In this document: one piece after another, positions 34,001 through 44,500 of the stretch
Layout: each line of letters begins with the position of its first letter
Numbering within the stretch: position 1 is the stretch's first letter
Origin: Capronia americana
Lineage: Eukaryota; Ascomycota; Eurotiomycetes; Chaetothyriales; Herpotrichiellaceae
Reading direction: 5' to 3'
NCBI GenBank assembly: GCA_016110215.1
Contig: JADWQD010000004.1
Coordinates: 248,001 to 312,000 of the forward strand
DNA length: 64,000 nt
Notes under the pieces: model-generated
What the model was told of the DNA's origin: nothing
Databases searched by the model: none
Seen by the model: only the letters and a program-made list of their open reading frames with translations
Translations under genes and position numbers: made by a program

Positions 34001-37000
34001 CGCGATAGTCCATGGCGGCCGATATGGTGTTGCCAACGGCGTCTCGTGAGGTGGTGGGAAACAGAGCATATCTATCGTAGCTCACAACATAGGGATTACC
34101 GAAAATGTCGATGAAAGTTTTGGGCAAGAAGAACGTCGTTCGTGCCATTGCAAGCTCTCGCGCCGCTGGGTCGGCTGAAGCGTCAATGTAAAGGACTTTT
34201 GAAGAAGCGGTCCATAGGTGCCCATCTCCATCGAGATCCAGATATCCTTTACCATCGAGAGCGTACGACGGAGCGAGAAGGGGCTGAAGCGATTCGCTTG
34301 GACTGGTTTTGGAATAGATCTTGGAAAATAGACCAGGAGTAAATACGAGTTGATGATAAGCGCCTGGTAAGGCCAGAGACTCGATCGTTCCAACTGCTAG
34401 AAGATCAGAAAGATCGTCCGCTTTGAAGACAGCGCGTTCTCGCCGGAGCAAGCGACGCTGGGGAGAAACGCTCTCGTCTTCAAAATGGACCTCGGGGATT
34501 GAGAGAATGGCGGCGAACGAATCTGTGACGAGGTCGTCAAATTTGAAGCGTGTTCTTGATCCGCGGGGTTTCAGGCCTCGAATTTCGTACTGTCGTGAAT
34601 CGCATGGGGTACGAGCGCGGTATTGCTTTCCATCGAGGCTGTTGGTAACATCGACTTCATTATAGAGGACTGTTAGTGCCTCTTGTTTCGGTGCATCATC
34701 GGCCCCTAGCTTGCTCAGTCCCTCTTGACGTCCGTACGAGATGCGCAGATCTTTTCGTACATTCCCATATGTGTCGACCTCGAGAGTGATTTGATGGGTG
34801 ATACGAGGATCTTGTGCCACGCGTTCATAATGGCAAGACAATGTCTCACGCCCGTGGACGTAGTAGATACCGTGCAAATGGGCATCCTGCATGGGCTGGG
34901 TGTCGACGATGGTATAGTTCGTGTCCTGGATTGAGTATGGGATATCTTTCTTCTCAGTCCCGTCGTCCGAGTAGATCTCGGTCCGCAGCTGCCGACCTTT
35001 CAGTGCCCGACACGCTTCCATTTGTTGAACTCCTTCAGAGCATGCCGGTGGAATGATGGTGTGGTCAAGCGCCAATGACAGACCGGTTTCATCGTGGGGG
35101 TTGAAGTACTCCTTTGCCAGCAGCTTTTCCATAGCATGGTGATTGAAATAAGCACCCGTGTGAAACCAGGACACAGTTCGAATCGGTGGTGCATCCCAAC
35201 TAGCGTCTCCAGTTCCGAAATGACTTTCGTCCATCTGCTCAACCCGCGCAAAGCCTCGAAACTCTCGTTCTACACCGTCATAAAAACCATGGGCATACCG
35301 ATAGCGACTCACAAATTTGTTACCGGAAATGAGGTCCAGCGTCTCAACTTTCTCTACTGTCTGGACGGGGAAGTGGACTCGTGTGATCCATTCAAAGCCA
35401 TTCTGCTTGTCTTCGAGGTAGAACCTGGTAGACGGCGTGTAAGTGATGTTTGTTTCAGCTCCCATGTTATTGGACACTTTTACAAGGAGATGCGGCTTGA
35501 CGCCATTGAAAATGTCGACGTATCGCATTGGAGCTTGAGCGTCACATGGCAGCATAGATGAACAGACCAAAGACTGGGTGCCGTTGCCAAGCAGATCCAC
35601 GGTATTGAAAGCAGAAGTGTTGTTCAGCCAAGGCAGCGGAACCCATTTTCTGTCAGAAAAGCGGTTCCCTGACTGGTTAAGGTAGATTTCGACGCCGTCC
35701 TCACAAAGGTAGAGGATATCGGCTGTTCCAGACCCGTCCAGATCTGCAATCTTTACCTTGGCATGGTCAAACTGATCACAATGATCTGACCAAGGGGCGT
35801 TATCGAAACATATCTGGCGACCAAATCGACCGTATCCCAATTGGGGCCAGTAGCAGCAGTCACCATAGCGAATGCGGCATAAATCGACAAGGCCGTCGCC
35901 CGACATGTCGGCCAAATAGATACATTGCTCGCTATCAGCAAAGACGCAGACTGGACCTTCTCTCTCGTCCCAACTTTGAATGATGGATTGTGAGGGGCCG
36001 TAGCCCTCGGATCCTTGCGAGGAGTACCATGTAAAGACTTGGTCATCATAAACCAAAATATCGGTGAGTCCGTCCCCCGTCAGGTCAATGAACTGCATCG
36101 TCCGATCAGGTTGGACGTTTGGAAAGGCGGCAAAGTGGCGAAATTCACTCCATCCCAGTGGCTCGTCTTGATTTCTTTCGTAGTATCCCCACTGCAGCGC
36201 GACGTGAGACACTAAGTCGAGCTTGCCATTGCCTGTGACGTCGGCGAATTGCATGCTCATTGCAGAGGCAGCAGAAAAGGGTCCTTGGTCGAGCGTTTCC
36301 AATGGACCGAGTCGGACATTGAGCTGCTTGCCGTCGGTCTCTGACGGAGCGACCTGGTAGTTTGCAGCACTTGCATTGCGTTTATAATACCAGGCGTTCT
36401 GTTGGAAAGCGAGTAATCCCGAGATTCCCTCGCCATCTAGATCAACCCACCGATAGTTGGTGCCGTCTAAACCGACCGGCAGGTTCTCAATGCTAGTAGG
36501 GTCGACGTTTTCAACATCGAGATTCGACAGAGCTTCATCGGAAGGAAATCGAGAATAGGAAAACTCTACTGGAGGCAGCCCTTTTCGGAACGGGGTGCTT
36601 TTGCCGTCACCAGAGTAGCCTGCCTGTTCTGCTGCGACGAGATAGCTCATTGTGGGAGTTTCATCATATGAGAAGTCAACGGATGACACGAGATAGTCCT
36701 TAGCGCCTAGCTCTTCGAAATGATGGAAAACAAGCAAACGTCGACAAATTCGATAGGTCCGGATCTCGAAGCCCGAATTGTAGCGTGAGTACGGATCGAG
36801 ACGGCAAGCCCAATCACCTCCGTCGTCAGGTTTGGGATTGTCATTCGAGTGTTCACCGTAGTCGAAAATGACAGAATACTTCCAAGTTGATTCGTCTTGA
36901 GGAAGTGAAAACGCAGAGAATGCCTCCCAAGTCGCCAGGTCGCGATTTGGTCTGGTGTTACCGTAGCGTATTTGTTTGAGGTATAGGTTGGAACGGCGTA

Positions 37001-37892
37001 TGTGTTCTGGGCGATTGAGTTCGTGAGCTTGATTCAGTAAGACATTCGTTGGGTCTTCACGTTTGTAGGAAAACGTCATAGCATTGCCACGAGAATCATA
37101 AAGCTCTGAATGACACCAGGAGAAGATGCACGGGTTGACCATAGTTGAATCAGAGGCAACGTCGTAGATTCGAGACGCTGGAGTTGACCCGTATATGCCG
37201 GTGACATTGTCTGGACTTATGACGCGCCAGTGGATGTCGTTCCGGTCTGTCAAATTTGTCCATCGCTCGATGCGGTTGAAAACATTGACAATTCTTGGGG
37301 CATAGGCCCGGACTGTGAAGCCGTCAACAACCGTTTCGTCGTACTGCCGTTGACCCTTGTTGTCTAGTACTACATGGCCTGACTGGTCACGCTTTAGAAG
37401 CGGGACCAGATCCTCTGAGCCAGCCAGAAGGAAAACATCACCCTGTTCATCGCTCCCATGATCGTTATACCGCGGTAGGCCCTTGGATGTCTTTCTGGTG
37501 ATGGCTTCAACTCCAGCAAGTCGCCATCCAAGACCAAACTCGCCATTACCGTTGCCAGAGTCGTATGCAAGAGACAGATTCGGTTGAAGGCTAGATCGGC
37601 CAGAGGGAACTTTGATAGGAATGGTGAAGGTTCCGGTGCCGTTGCTGGAATTCACGTTGAACTTTTCACCCATTCCTCGGATAGCTCCTCCTCCAGTAGG
37701 CAGCGAGAGGGCTGGAGGAGTTGGGATATTCGACTGCAGCAGCGGCTTCGACTTGCCATCATTATGTGGTGCGGCACCGCCATTGGAGTGAGCCTGTCCG
37801 GGTAGATCTGGTCGATGGCTCTGAACAGTCGTTCCTCCTTGCACAAACCGGCTGTCGAAACTGTTTGGGAGCTGTGCGCCGTCGCTGCTCAT
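30081..37892 (-). CDS. Fused TcB-TcC (SpvB / toxin-complex B + RHS-repeat C) protein
   Basis: Single uninterrupted frame of 2603 aa. In bacterial ABC toxin complexes, TcB and TcC form a hollow cocoon around a cleaved C-terminal effector that the TcA pore translocates. Visible parts are: an SpvB region from about residue 60 to 360; FG-GAP-like propeller blades at about 480-790 (DLTGDGLTDIL, ADMSGDGLVDL, ADLDGSGTADIL); TcdB middle N and C regions at about 770-1180; YD/RHS repeats from about 1560; and the RHS core (YTGKELDSENGLYYFGARYY) near 2214. The core closes at D2263-P-D-G, matching the aspartyl self-cleavage site of TcC/RHS proteins. About 335 variable residues follow. The start is ATG 37892; the frame extends upstream only to a GTG. 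No signal peptide is visible. B and C are separate proteins in many bacteria. The long intron-free frame suggests bacterial ancestry. Confidence 0.93.
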   Translation of the reverse strand: MSSDGAQLPNSFDSRFVQGGTTVQSHRPDLPGQAHSNGGAAPHNDGKSKPLLQSNIPTPPALSLPTGGGAIRGMGEKFNVNSSNGTGTFTIPIKVPSGRSSLQPNLSLAYDSGNGNGEFGLGWRLAGVEAITRKTSKGLPRYNDHGSDEQGDVFLLAGSEDLVPLLKRDQSGHVVLDNKGQRQYDETVVDGFTVRAYAPRIVNVFNRIERWTNLTDRNDIHWRVISPDNVTGIYGSTPASRIYDVASDSTMVNPCIFSWCHSELYDSRGNAMTFSYKREDPTNVLLNQAHELNRPEHIRRSNLYLKQIRYGNTRPNRDLATWEAFSAFSLPQDESTWKYSVIFDYGEHSNDNPKPDDGGDWACRLDPYSRYNSGFEIRTYRICRRLLVFHHFEELGAKDYLVSSVDFSYDETPTMSYLVAAEQAGYSGDGKSTPFRKGLPPVEFSYSRFPSDEALSNLDVENVDPTSIENLPVGLDGTNYRWVDLDGEGISGLLAFQQNAWYYKRNASAANYQVAPSETDGKQLNVRLGPLETLDQGPFSAASAMSMQFADVTGNGKLDLVSHVALQWGYYERNQDEPLGWSEFRHFAAFPNVQPDRTMQFIDLTGDGLTDILVYDDQVFTWYSSQGSEGYGPSQSIIQSWDEREGPVCVFADSEQCIYLADMSGDGLVDLCRIRYGDCCYWPQLGYGRFGRQICFDNAPWSDHCDQFDHAKVKIADLDGSGTADILYLCEDGVEIYLNQSGNRFSDRKWVPLPWLNNTSAFNTVDLLGNGTQSLVCSSMLPCDAQAPMRYVDIFNGVKPHLLVKVSNNMGAETNITYTPSTRFYLEDKQNGFEWITRVHFPVQTVEKVETLDLISGNKFVSRYRYAHGFYDGVEREFRGFARVEQMDESHFGTGDASWDAPPIRTVSWFHTGAYFNHHAMEKLLAKEYFNPHDETGLSLALDHTIIPPACSEGVQQMEACRALKGRQLRTEIYSDDGTEKKDIPYSIQDTNYTIVDTQPMQDAHLHGIYYVHGRETLSCHYERVAQDPRITHQITLEVDTYGNVRKDLRISYGRQEGLSKLGADDAPKQEALTVLYNEVDVTNSLDGKQYRARTPCDSRQYEIRGLKPRGSRTRFKFDDLVTDSFAAILSIPEVHFEDESVSPQRRLLRRERAVFKADDLSDLLAVGTIESLALPGAYHQLVFTPGLFSKIYSKTSPSESLQPLLAPSYALDGKGYLDLDGDGHLWTASSKVLYIDASADPAARELAMARTTFFLPKTFIDIFGNPYVVSYDRYALFPTTSRDAVGNTISAAMDYRALKPASITDPNGNVSTAAYDATGMVAGVAVSGKPSDNIGDTITGFQADLSQDALDRFLANPTAQSAANLLGNATSRVLYDPWRFKNAASPVYSAFISRETHVNFPQPPRGELFQVQITYSDGFGREVQVKTRTRPGPLTENGPGVQDRWVGSGWTVFNNKGKPVKQFEPFFDTIAAYQSNMRVGVSPISIYDALDRVIAIIHPDHSIEKTVYSTWSQAQFDANDTVKLSDPRQDPDVGIFFTSIPTSEYLPSWYDTKKNSTLQTERDAAVRTLSHADTPKISHLDSLGRVFLVVTNTGSETVTVTNDLDILGNTRTIQDGLSRKSVLSDFDMCQRQVRSATIDSGQSWRFLDGADKECLTWNNRGFRFRTEYDPLRRQARLWWQDLNATSEVLTSHMIYGEDYPVSANDSAEVHNLRGQVWQVLDQSGIVTNTDYDWDENLTRSVHRLSSSYKDVSSVSSNMPLEEGEYITTNKFDVLHRLIRSQAPDGTITSRIYNQSTQLNAMYVNSKSQQDPNADVTTWMEALGDVQYNAKGQITSVMYGNGTTTVRTYDKLRMRLQRLLTTRNGGALQDLTYAYDPVGNVTNIQDSAQQMVFFRNTVVDPSNDYEYDALYRLISASGREHLGQTNGRPSPPTAPTWSDDTHNNVGSAAGDGNAMGRYTETYRYDLADNLLSIQHAGSSQQALGWTRVYSYDEWSLVEPRRKSNRLSQTSVGKTVEKYSYEGNGGLMGNITSMSHLPLMGWNFADQLQATSKQAVVSGGTQTPETTYYVYDMKGTRVRKVTESQAGPNSRATPVKLQERIYLGNYEIFSRYAASAANSPEDAGSPPAPTLQRTTFHASTEYGHVADFCTRTAGDDDGVLYQARFQLHNHLNSAVLELSDAAEVLSYEEFFPFGSTSYRAVPSQTEVAKRYRYTGKELDSENGLYYFGARYYAAWLGRWTACDPVIGPRSRYDYASNNPIKLIDPDGRQATTAPGGGSGGGGAGWVDVPSSGVLGALVHNVSLAVLQERLLLRFPPIPSLAEYRTLPGGAKSQRADTTGEIDLAVLTPKIPTVGEWTAHVYELKPDAMSGQLSDYKAYSYQSETQHYSKYINKDLGPFGRITEAKPGGIIEDLDRQDRGKPGGTGILDPIQFSTPLGDVRINLRLQDTDSSGNKVRGLILYQVQVRPKNGKAVREFAIDALKFFLAAKAAQLAAQAAKGGLGGLTGGAPVSQPAPAMPRTSGASGGSSSSSSSSSSEEQGGVGKWLLGGAIVVGAVALAFTGWGLLAEGGAVAGGGTAVATTTTVSTTTAGASSWAWLSAAFAF
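30297..30329 (+). repeat. CTG/CCG trinucleotide repeat encoding poly-Ser on the minus strand
   Basis: In-frame trinucleotide run giving about ten Ser residues in the linker between the putative effector domain and the C-terminal hydrophobic segment. Confidence 0.8.
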
Positions 37893-38549
37893 TGTTGTCG
37901 AGTCAAACCGTGACGGTTGGGTTTGGGAGGAGGCTGGGAAAGGCCTCCAGGGACACTTGGCCGATGGATCTTCACCCTCCGATGTTTGGGAAGTAGATAC
38001 AGCATCCCGGATTGGCACTCAGCCGAATGAGTCTGCATTCGTATCGTGGAGAGGATGCCAAGCGGGCGGAGACACGGCCAGACCGGGTCAGAGCATTCAG
38101 CCTTGATCGCATTGTGAAGCTGAGGAGCAAATGCGAGACAGTGAACCAATTAGTGGTGGTGGAGGAAGCCACGGGCGAGTTGAGACACTTCTTTGCAGCG
38201 CCTTTCTAGCCAAAGTCCCTGCGCCCGCCGCGAGCTGAATGACGCCACCAATCACCACCGGCCTCCCGAAACAACAGCTCGTACTCAGAGTCTTTGCACC
38301 ACCAACACCGTGAAGATTTTAAGAAACTCCCGCTTTTTCGAATTCCTGCCAAGCAGCCTTGCAGGGGGTCAGGGTCGCCGACAATGTCAATCCGCGCCAA
38401 TCCACGAGCTTGTGTCTCGGTCGAGCACAGCCTCAAGCTCTCTCTCAAGCCCGATGAAATTGGAAGTCGACATGACCCCCCCCAAGGCCAAACACTGCTA
38501 TCTCCATCTACCTGGAACCTAAGCGGACTCAACGTACACAGTGGCCAAT
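37893..38549. promoter_or_regulatory. Divergent intergenic region between TcB-TcC and TcA-like genes
   Basis: 657 bp separate the two start codons, head to head. This layout allows co-expression of the subunits from one bidirectional promoter region. The minus-strand frame is open to 38018 but without an ATG, so part of the region is probably 5' UTR. A C-run (38476-38483) and a CT-rich tract (38426-38445) precede the TcA ATG. No specific binding site is claimed. Confidence 0.6.
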
Positions 38550-41500
38550 ATGGCGCCGTCTAAAACAGATGGATCCTCCAATAATCGATTCAAGATCGTC
38601 CAGCATGCTTTACGCAGCCCAACCGACGATACTTTGAAGTCCGTCAGAGACAAAACAACCCATGCTACTGTCAAGGAGCTCGAGGCCTCCCTTCTCAAGG
38701 CAGGTCGCAGCATAGATGCCGATCGGGTCAAGTTGGCCAATGTACTGGCTGATGCCGTTCATGATAATCTCGAACTTGCTACGACCATCCTTGACGATCA
38801 AGAGGTCACTTCGACGCGTGAGGTCGCCCTTCGCTATGGTTTTCGTCGAGTGAAGGACCTGGTGTCCAAAGAACAGCCGCTGGCAGCACATTCAATCGCC
38901 GCGTCAACCTCAGCAGCTCGTGCCAGTGAGCCGGACAAAACGGCTGCCTTACAGTTCCGGCAACGTCTATTCGAGACAGAGCCGACCGCCGTTCTGCAGC
39001 AAATGCTGTCCACCGATGACAGCAGAGATGCCAATGATGACATTCCCATCCATCCGTCAGCTCGGGTCCGCAATGAGGTGGCCAATCTCCTCGACCAACG
39101 CCCGGATTTCAACATCCGCACCACTTCTGTCCTGAAACTACTGCACGAGGATCATGCCAACATAGCTCACCTAGATTCCCAAACTCGCAGCGCTGTCACA
39201 GAAAGCCTCAAAATCCTTCAGCGAACGCAAGCTCTTACCCCAGCCCTAACAGCAGTGAAACCCTTACTCGAACAAGGTCTGACGAGCGCAATGCGGGTAT
39301 CTGCTGTACCGAAGAAGCAGTTCATCACGAGAGTGGCACCTCAGTTGGTCAAAGCTGGTACCTCGACGGATCGAGCAGAGAACCTTGCAGCACAGATCCA
39401 CGATCACGCCGCGGCCAGTCGGCTACGAGCTGACAGTGCCCTCATCCAACTCCATCAAATGGTCAAGGGAAGCGGGCTCAAACCCATCGATGGAGAATTT
39501 TCTGTGGAAAAAAGGCGAGCTATGGTGCATGAACTGGCTGGTGACACTACCGGAACACCTGCAGCTATCAACTTGGACTCACTGTTCGGTGACATGGACA
39601 TGTGTGAGTGCGAGGCATGTCTGGATGTCACTAGCCCGACAGCCTACTATGTAGATCTGCTGCAGTATCTGCGGAACAATGATCTTGATTCTGACAGCAA
39701 ATGGGACAACACGGGCAAAGAAGGCATCAAAGGCACCGCGTTGGAGAGGCTGTTCCAACGGCGACCCGACCTTAAACATCTTCAGCTTACATGCGTCAAT
39801 GCCAACACCGCATTACCAATGATTGATCTGGCCAACGAGGTCATGGAAGCTTTCACCATCCACGCCAAGGCCTTTATAGGTTCAGGACAAGTCGTCATTG
39901 AAACGTGGAACGTCAGTAACGAGACCACCGAAGAGCTCCTCGCCAGTCCCAGCAACACCCGGAAAAAGGCTTACTGCATTCTCAAGGAATCAGTATACCC
40001 GGTCTCCAATCTACCTTACTTCCAGCCCCTTGATGCGTCGCGCCTCTACTTAGGATACCTGGGCGCTTCTCGATATGAACTCATCGATACTTTTCGACTG
40101 GCTCACCGACAATGGCCTGTTCGAGCCGTACTCGTATCAACTCCAGAAAAACAGGCTCGCTATGCGGCACTGCGAGCACAAATCCAGGATCGTGCCGCTG
40201 CTGCAGAGAACCTAGGTCTCAGTCCCGACGAATATGTCATCATCACACGGGAATCTCTCTGGCCCATTGAGTGTTCCGAGTTCGCAGACTCCGGAAGCAT
40301 TATCGACGTGGAAGACTACCGCAAAGATATTGGAGTGCTTGACACGTTTGCATATTGGGGCTATGACAACAATGATCTGCTGCTTAGTGTGGACCAAAAC
40401 GCGAAAACAGGATTGACGTTTGTTAAGTCTCAATTCCTAGTCCGTTCAGGCCTCAGTTTTGCAGACACGGCGGACTTGGTGCGGACTAATTACGTTAATC
40501 CTATGATGCCAATAGGAAGAAATAAGATACTGCTGGACAGTATTCGATTTTCCTATCGTTTCTTGCAACACATGACTGTCGGGCTCACCGATGCCGGTCA
40601 AAAACATCAGACCATTGCGAACTTCCTATTCAGCGCACAGCCGTGGGTGCAGTACATTCTCCTTCAACAGATTCCACCCACCGGCAATTCCTTGGTGAAA
40701 CCAGTAGTTGATACGCCAACCTTTAAGGAAACAGAGATCAATTGTTGGGTGTCCAAGTGGTTCGACTGTCTTGGCAGACTGGTGGTTCTTGAAGCTGGCC
40801 CAGGTAGGCATCTACAATTGTCCGACTTCTCGAAGGTATTGACACTGACCATGCACTGACAGGCCCACGTTTGCCTGTGGAGGGTTATCTGGTGTGGAAA
40901 CCCCCGATTTTGGAGAGAGTTGCACCATCCAACAGTGCAGATCCCACCACAGAAGCCGAACCTCAAGTTTTGGGATTCCTCGATAACGCTGGCGAGCTCA
41001 CCGATGAAAAAGGTGAACTTGTAGGGTTGGTGTGGATGAATAGTCTTATATACTATGGCGGTCTGCAACCAATCAGGACCAGTTTTCCAGGTGGAAGAAT
41101 ATCCCTCATTCAGACCGCAAAGAAGAATCCGACTCCTACCTACGAAGAGTTGGATGACATTCCCGTGACCACAATGCCTGTCTTGGTCGATGATGAGAGC
41201 ATCCTGATCTGGTCAGACAGACGGCCACCTGCAGTCCCGTGGTCGATCCCGCCGGACTCCTGCAGCATTGAACACACTGAGCTGCTTCATCTTAATGGGA
41301 AACCTCTCGAACTGTGGGAGTGGGACCGCATAAATCGCTTCATTCGACTTTACAAAAGATTACAACAATCAAGCTGGACCATTCAGGAGCTGGATGCCGC
41401 TCTGGTGGGCCTGTGGAAAGTGCCCGAGATCCCCTCAACTCCCTCGACTCCTTCAAGCTCCGGTGATCCCCACACAGACGAAGATGCTGGATTTTCATTT

Positions 41501-44500
41501 TCGCACTTTAAAGACAAGGGATGCGCCGATAGCGAAGGAGATGGGAATGAAGAGTGCGATGATTGCGACGACTCGACATGTGTTTGCGACCCAAGTAATT
41601 TTATCAACATTTCTCCGGGCTTTATCAAGCAACTCATGAGCATCAAGCAACTCGCCGAGCTTACCGACCAAGACCTGGAGAAGCTGTTATGTCTCTGGAG
41701 CGACATTGGAACCTTTGGGGACAAATCCCTGTACTCGCGCCTGTTCTTGACCCATAACCTACAAGCAATGGACACTGTCTTTTCGCCGGATAGCAACGGC
41801 AATTATCTCAGCGCAGGGGACAAAATCGGCGACCACACGCCGGTCATTGTGGCAGCGTTGCGCCTCAAGGCGAGCATATTCGATCGGGTTCTCCAGGGGG
41901 TGCGTCTTACCCGAGACAGCCTCATCACTATCACAAATCTGACGAAACTGTATCGTCACGTTCTTCTGTCCACCATGCTGGGCATCAAACCAGAAGCCCT
42001 GCTACAGGCTCTGGATCTTTGGCCCGACCCCTACCAAAGTGCCTCGGTGACTTTGGACATGTACCAACTATGGTCGCGCATCTCGAGCGCATCTTTCACT
42101 ATCCCACAGCTGCGCTATATTACATCGGGCTCGGACGATCCCTTACGTCCAATTGGTCCAACCCCAGTCACCGTCCTCCGAACCACACAGGCGATCATGG
42201 ATGGACTAAAGTCAATCGATGCGGCTCAGCCGGACCTGACTGCACAAGAAGAAGCAGTTTTAACGACAGCCGTGGTCAAAAGCAAAGCTATATTGATCTT
42301 CGCTCCCTCTGTGGTCGATGACATTGTTGTTGGCCTGATCGAAGGCAGTCATTTGTACACCACCAATGCACCAGTAGGTCTGGTGGTTGACTCGAAGAAA
42401 ATTTCACCCAAGATTGTCTACAAAGACCCTCTGACGCCGCCTAGCCGAAGAGCCAAGCTATCTGTAACTGGATGTCTCGCCGATACAGAGCTGGCAGAAG
42501 CAGTGGCTCTTTTTCCTGGCAATCAGGAATGGGCGTCGGCGTTGCAACGTCTTCGAAAACAAGCCGAAAACCTGGTGACGAATGAGCTTAAGGACCTTTT
42601 CGCGGAGAGCATGGACGAAGCCGTTGAAACCCTTACACAAGGCGACGTAGCAGCCGTGAAGGCTGCTGGCACCGATCCGGGCAATCCCGGGACTGCCATA
42701 ATGAAGCGAGTGTACTTTATGCAAAGGTTCATGCCTTATCTTCGGGAATACCTCGAGTCCAACTTTATCATCACCACGATGTCCAGTGTTGCTTCTGTCG
42801 CCGCGGAGACCTGCTCGTGGCTTTTGAACGAAGTGATCACGATCGGTCCCGCAGCTTCTCAATCAACTGCCTTGCAGGTCCTCCGAGGACTGAAGAGCCT
42901 TGTTGCCAATGATCCATCCGCCACATGGTCCGGGTTTCTCATCCCACCTTCATCTGATTCGTATGCATTTTCTGGCTACGGTCAGGGTGACACATCGCCA
43001 AAGCCACTCGTACTTGGGGGTGAGAGTATCCCGTTCACCATTCAGAACGAAGATCCGTCAGATTTGTGGTGGACCGACCCTGTTCCTCTCGTGGGTGGGA
43101 AGCTAGTTACGTTCAAGGTCGAAGCTCAGAAGGTTCCGGGTGATCTTCAGTGGAAAACTGCCAGAAGCGGTGTTGTTGTTATTCCATCCAGCGCTCTCGT
43201 TCCGGATTCATCTGTTGCCGAAGCCACCGGGATATTTGCACCACTTCTCAAAGCGTCGATGGTGGTGCAAGGCTTCTCCTTGAATTTGACAGAGCTGCAA
43301 TACTTACAAGGTCATGGTGAGAGGTTTTCGAATTTCACCCTCAACAACATCAACTTTGATGCGTGGAAACGGCTTTTGCAATACTATGAGCTTCGATCGT
43401 CGATCGTGAGCCGAGAAAAGAGTCTGATTGATCTCTTCAAATGGGCAGATCTCCAAGATACGGCCACCGCGGATGAGATTGCTCAAATGGTGTCCGATGT
43501 CACCACCTGGGACAAGAATTCTATCAAAATTCTTCTTGAGAAGAAGAATCTCGACCTGTGGGACGTCAAGCTTTTTTGCGATGAAGCTTCCATAACCAAG
43601 TTGGGGAAGATTTTCGCCTTCATTGGGAAAGTCGGGATTTCAGACGTGAATTTACTCTTGTCCTGGACCGACCTGAAACTGGACTTTCAGCCGACTTGGA
43701 AGATGGCGAAGAGTATTCGACAGACCATCCGGGGCAAATATACCGCTTCCGACTACGAGCAAGCTATTAAACCTTCCCACGATCAGCTCCGCAAGAATCA
43801 GCGCGATGCCTTGATTGCGTATCTGCTGATGCTACCTGCGATTCAACAGTGGGGAGTTCAGGACGCAGATGGACTGTTTGAGTTCTTCTTGCTCGATGTG
43901 CAGATGGGTTCGTGTATGCAGACTTCTCGCACCAAACAAGCCATCTCCTCGGTCCAGCTATTTGTCCAGCGGTGTATCCTGGGGTTGGAAGAGAAGTATG
44001 AAGTGGATAACGAGGCCCTCGACGCTGAGCGCTGGCAGTGGATGTCAAAGCAGACTGTATGGACTGCCAATCGGAAGGTGTTCCTGTGGCCCGAAAACTG
44101 GATGATTCCTTCCCTGCGCGACGACAAAACACCCATTTATACGGAAATGGAGAGCGAGTTGTTGCAGCGCGATGTCAACCCCAGCAATGTCCTGGAGTCT
44201 TTCAAAACCTACGTCACCAAGTTGGACCAGATTGCTCATCTGCGCGCGGTCGGAGTGTACGTTGAGCAACAAGACACCAACAAGATTGTTTTCCACTGCA
44301 TCGCCATGACAATTGGGTCGCCGTATCTCTTCTTTTATCGGAGCTACGACTTCTTCGGTCACGAATGGACTCCCTGGATTCGGGTAACGGTGGACATCCC
44401 GACGTACACTATTGAGTACAGCACTGCACCACTACTCCATATCAGCCTGACAAGTTCAGCAGAGACGGAGGAAGGGCCATCGCTGGCGGATGCCGAGACA

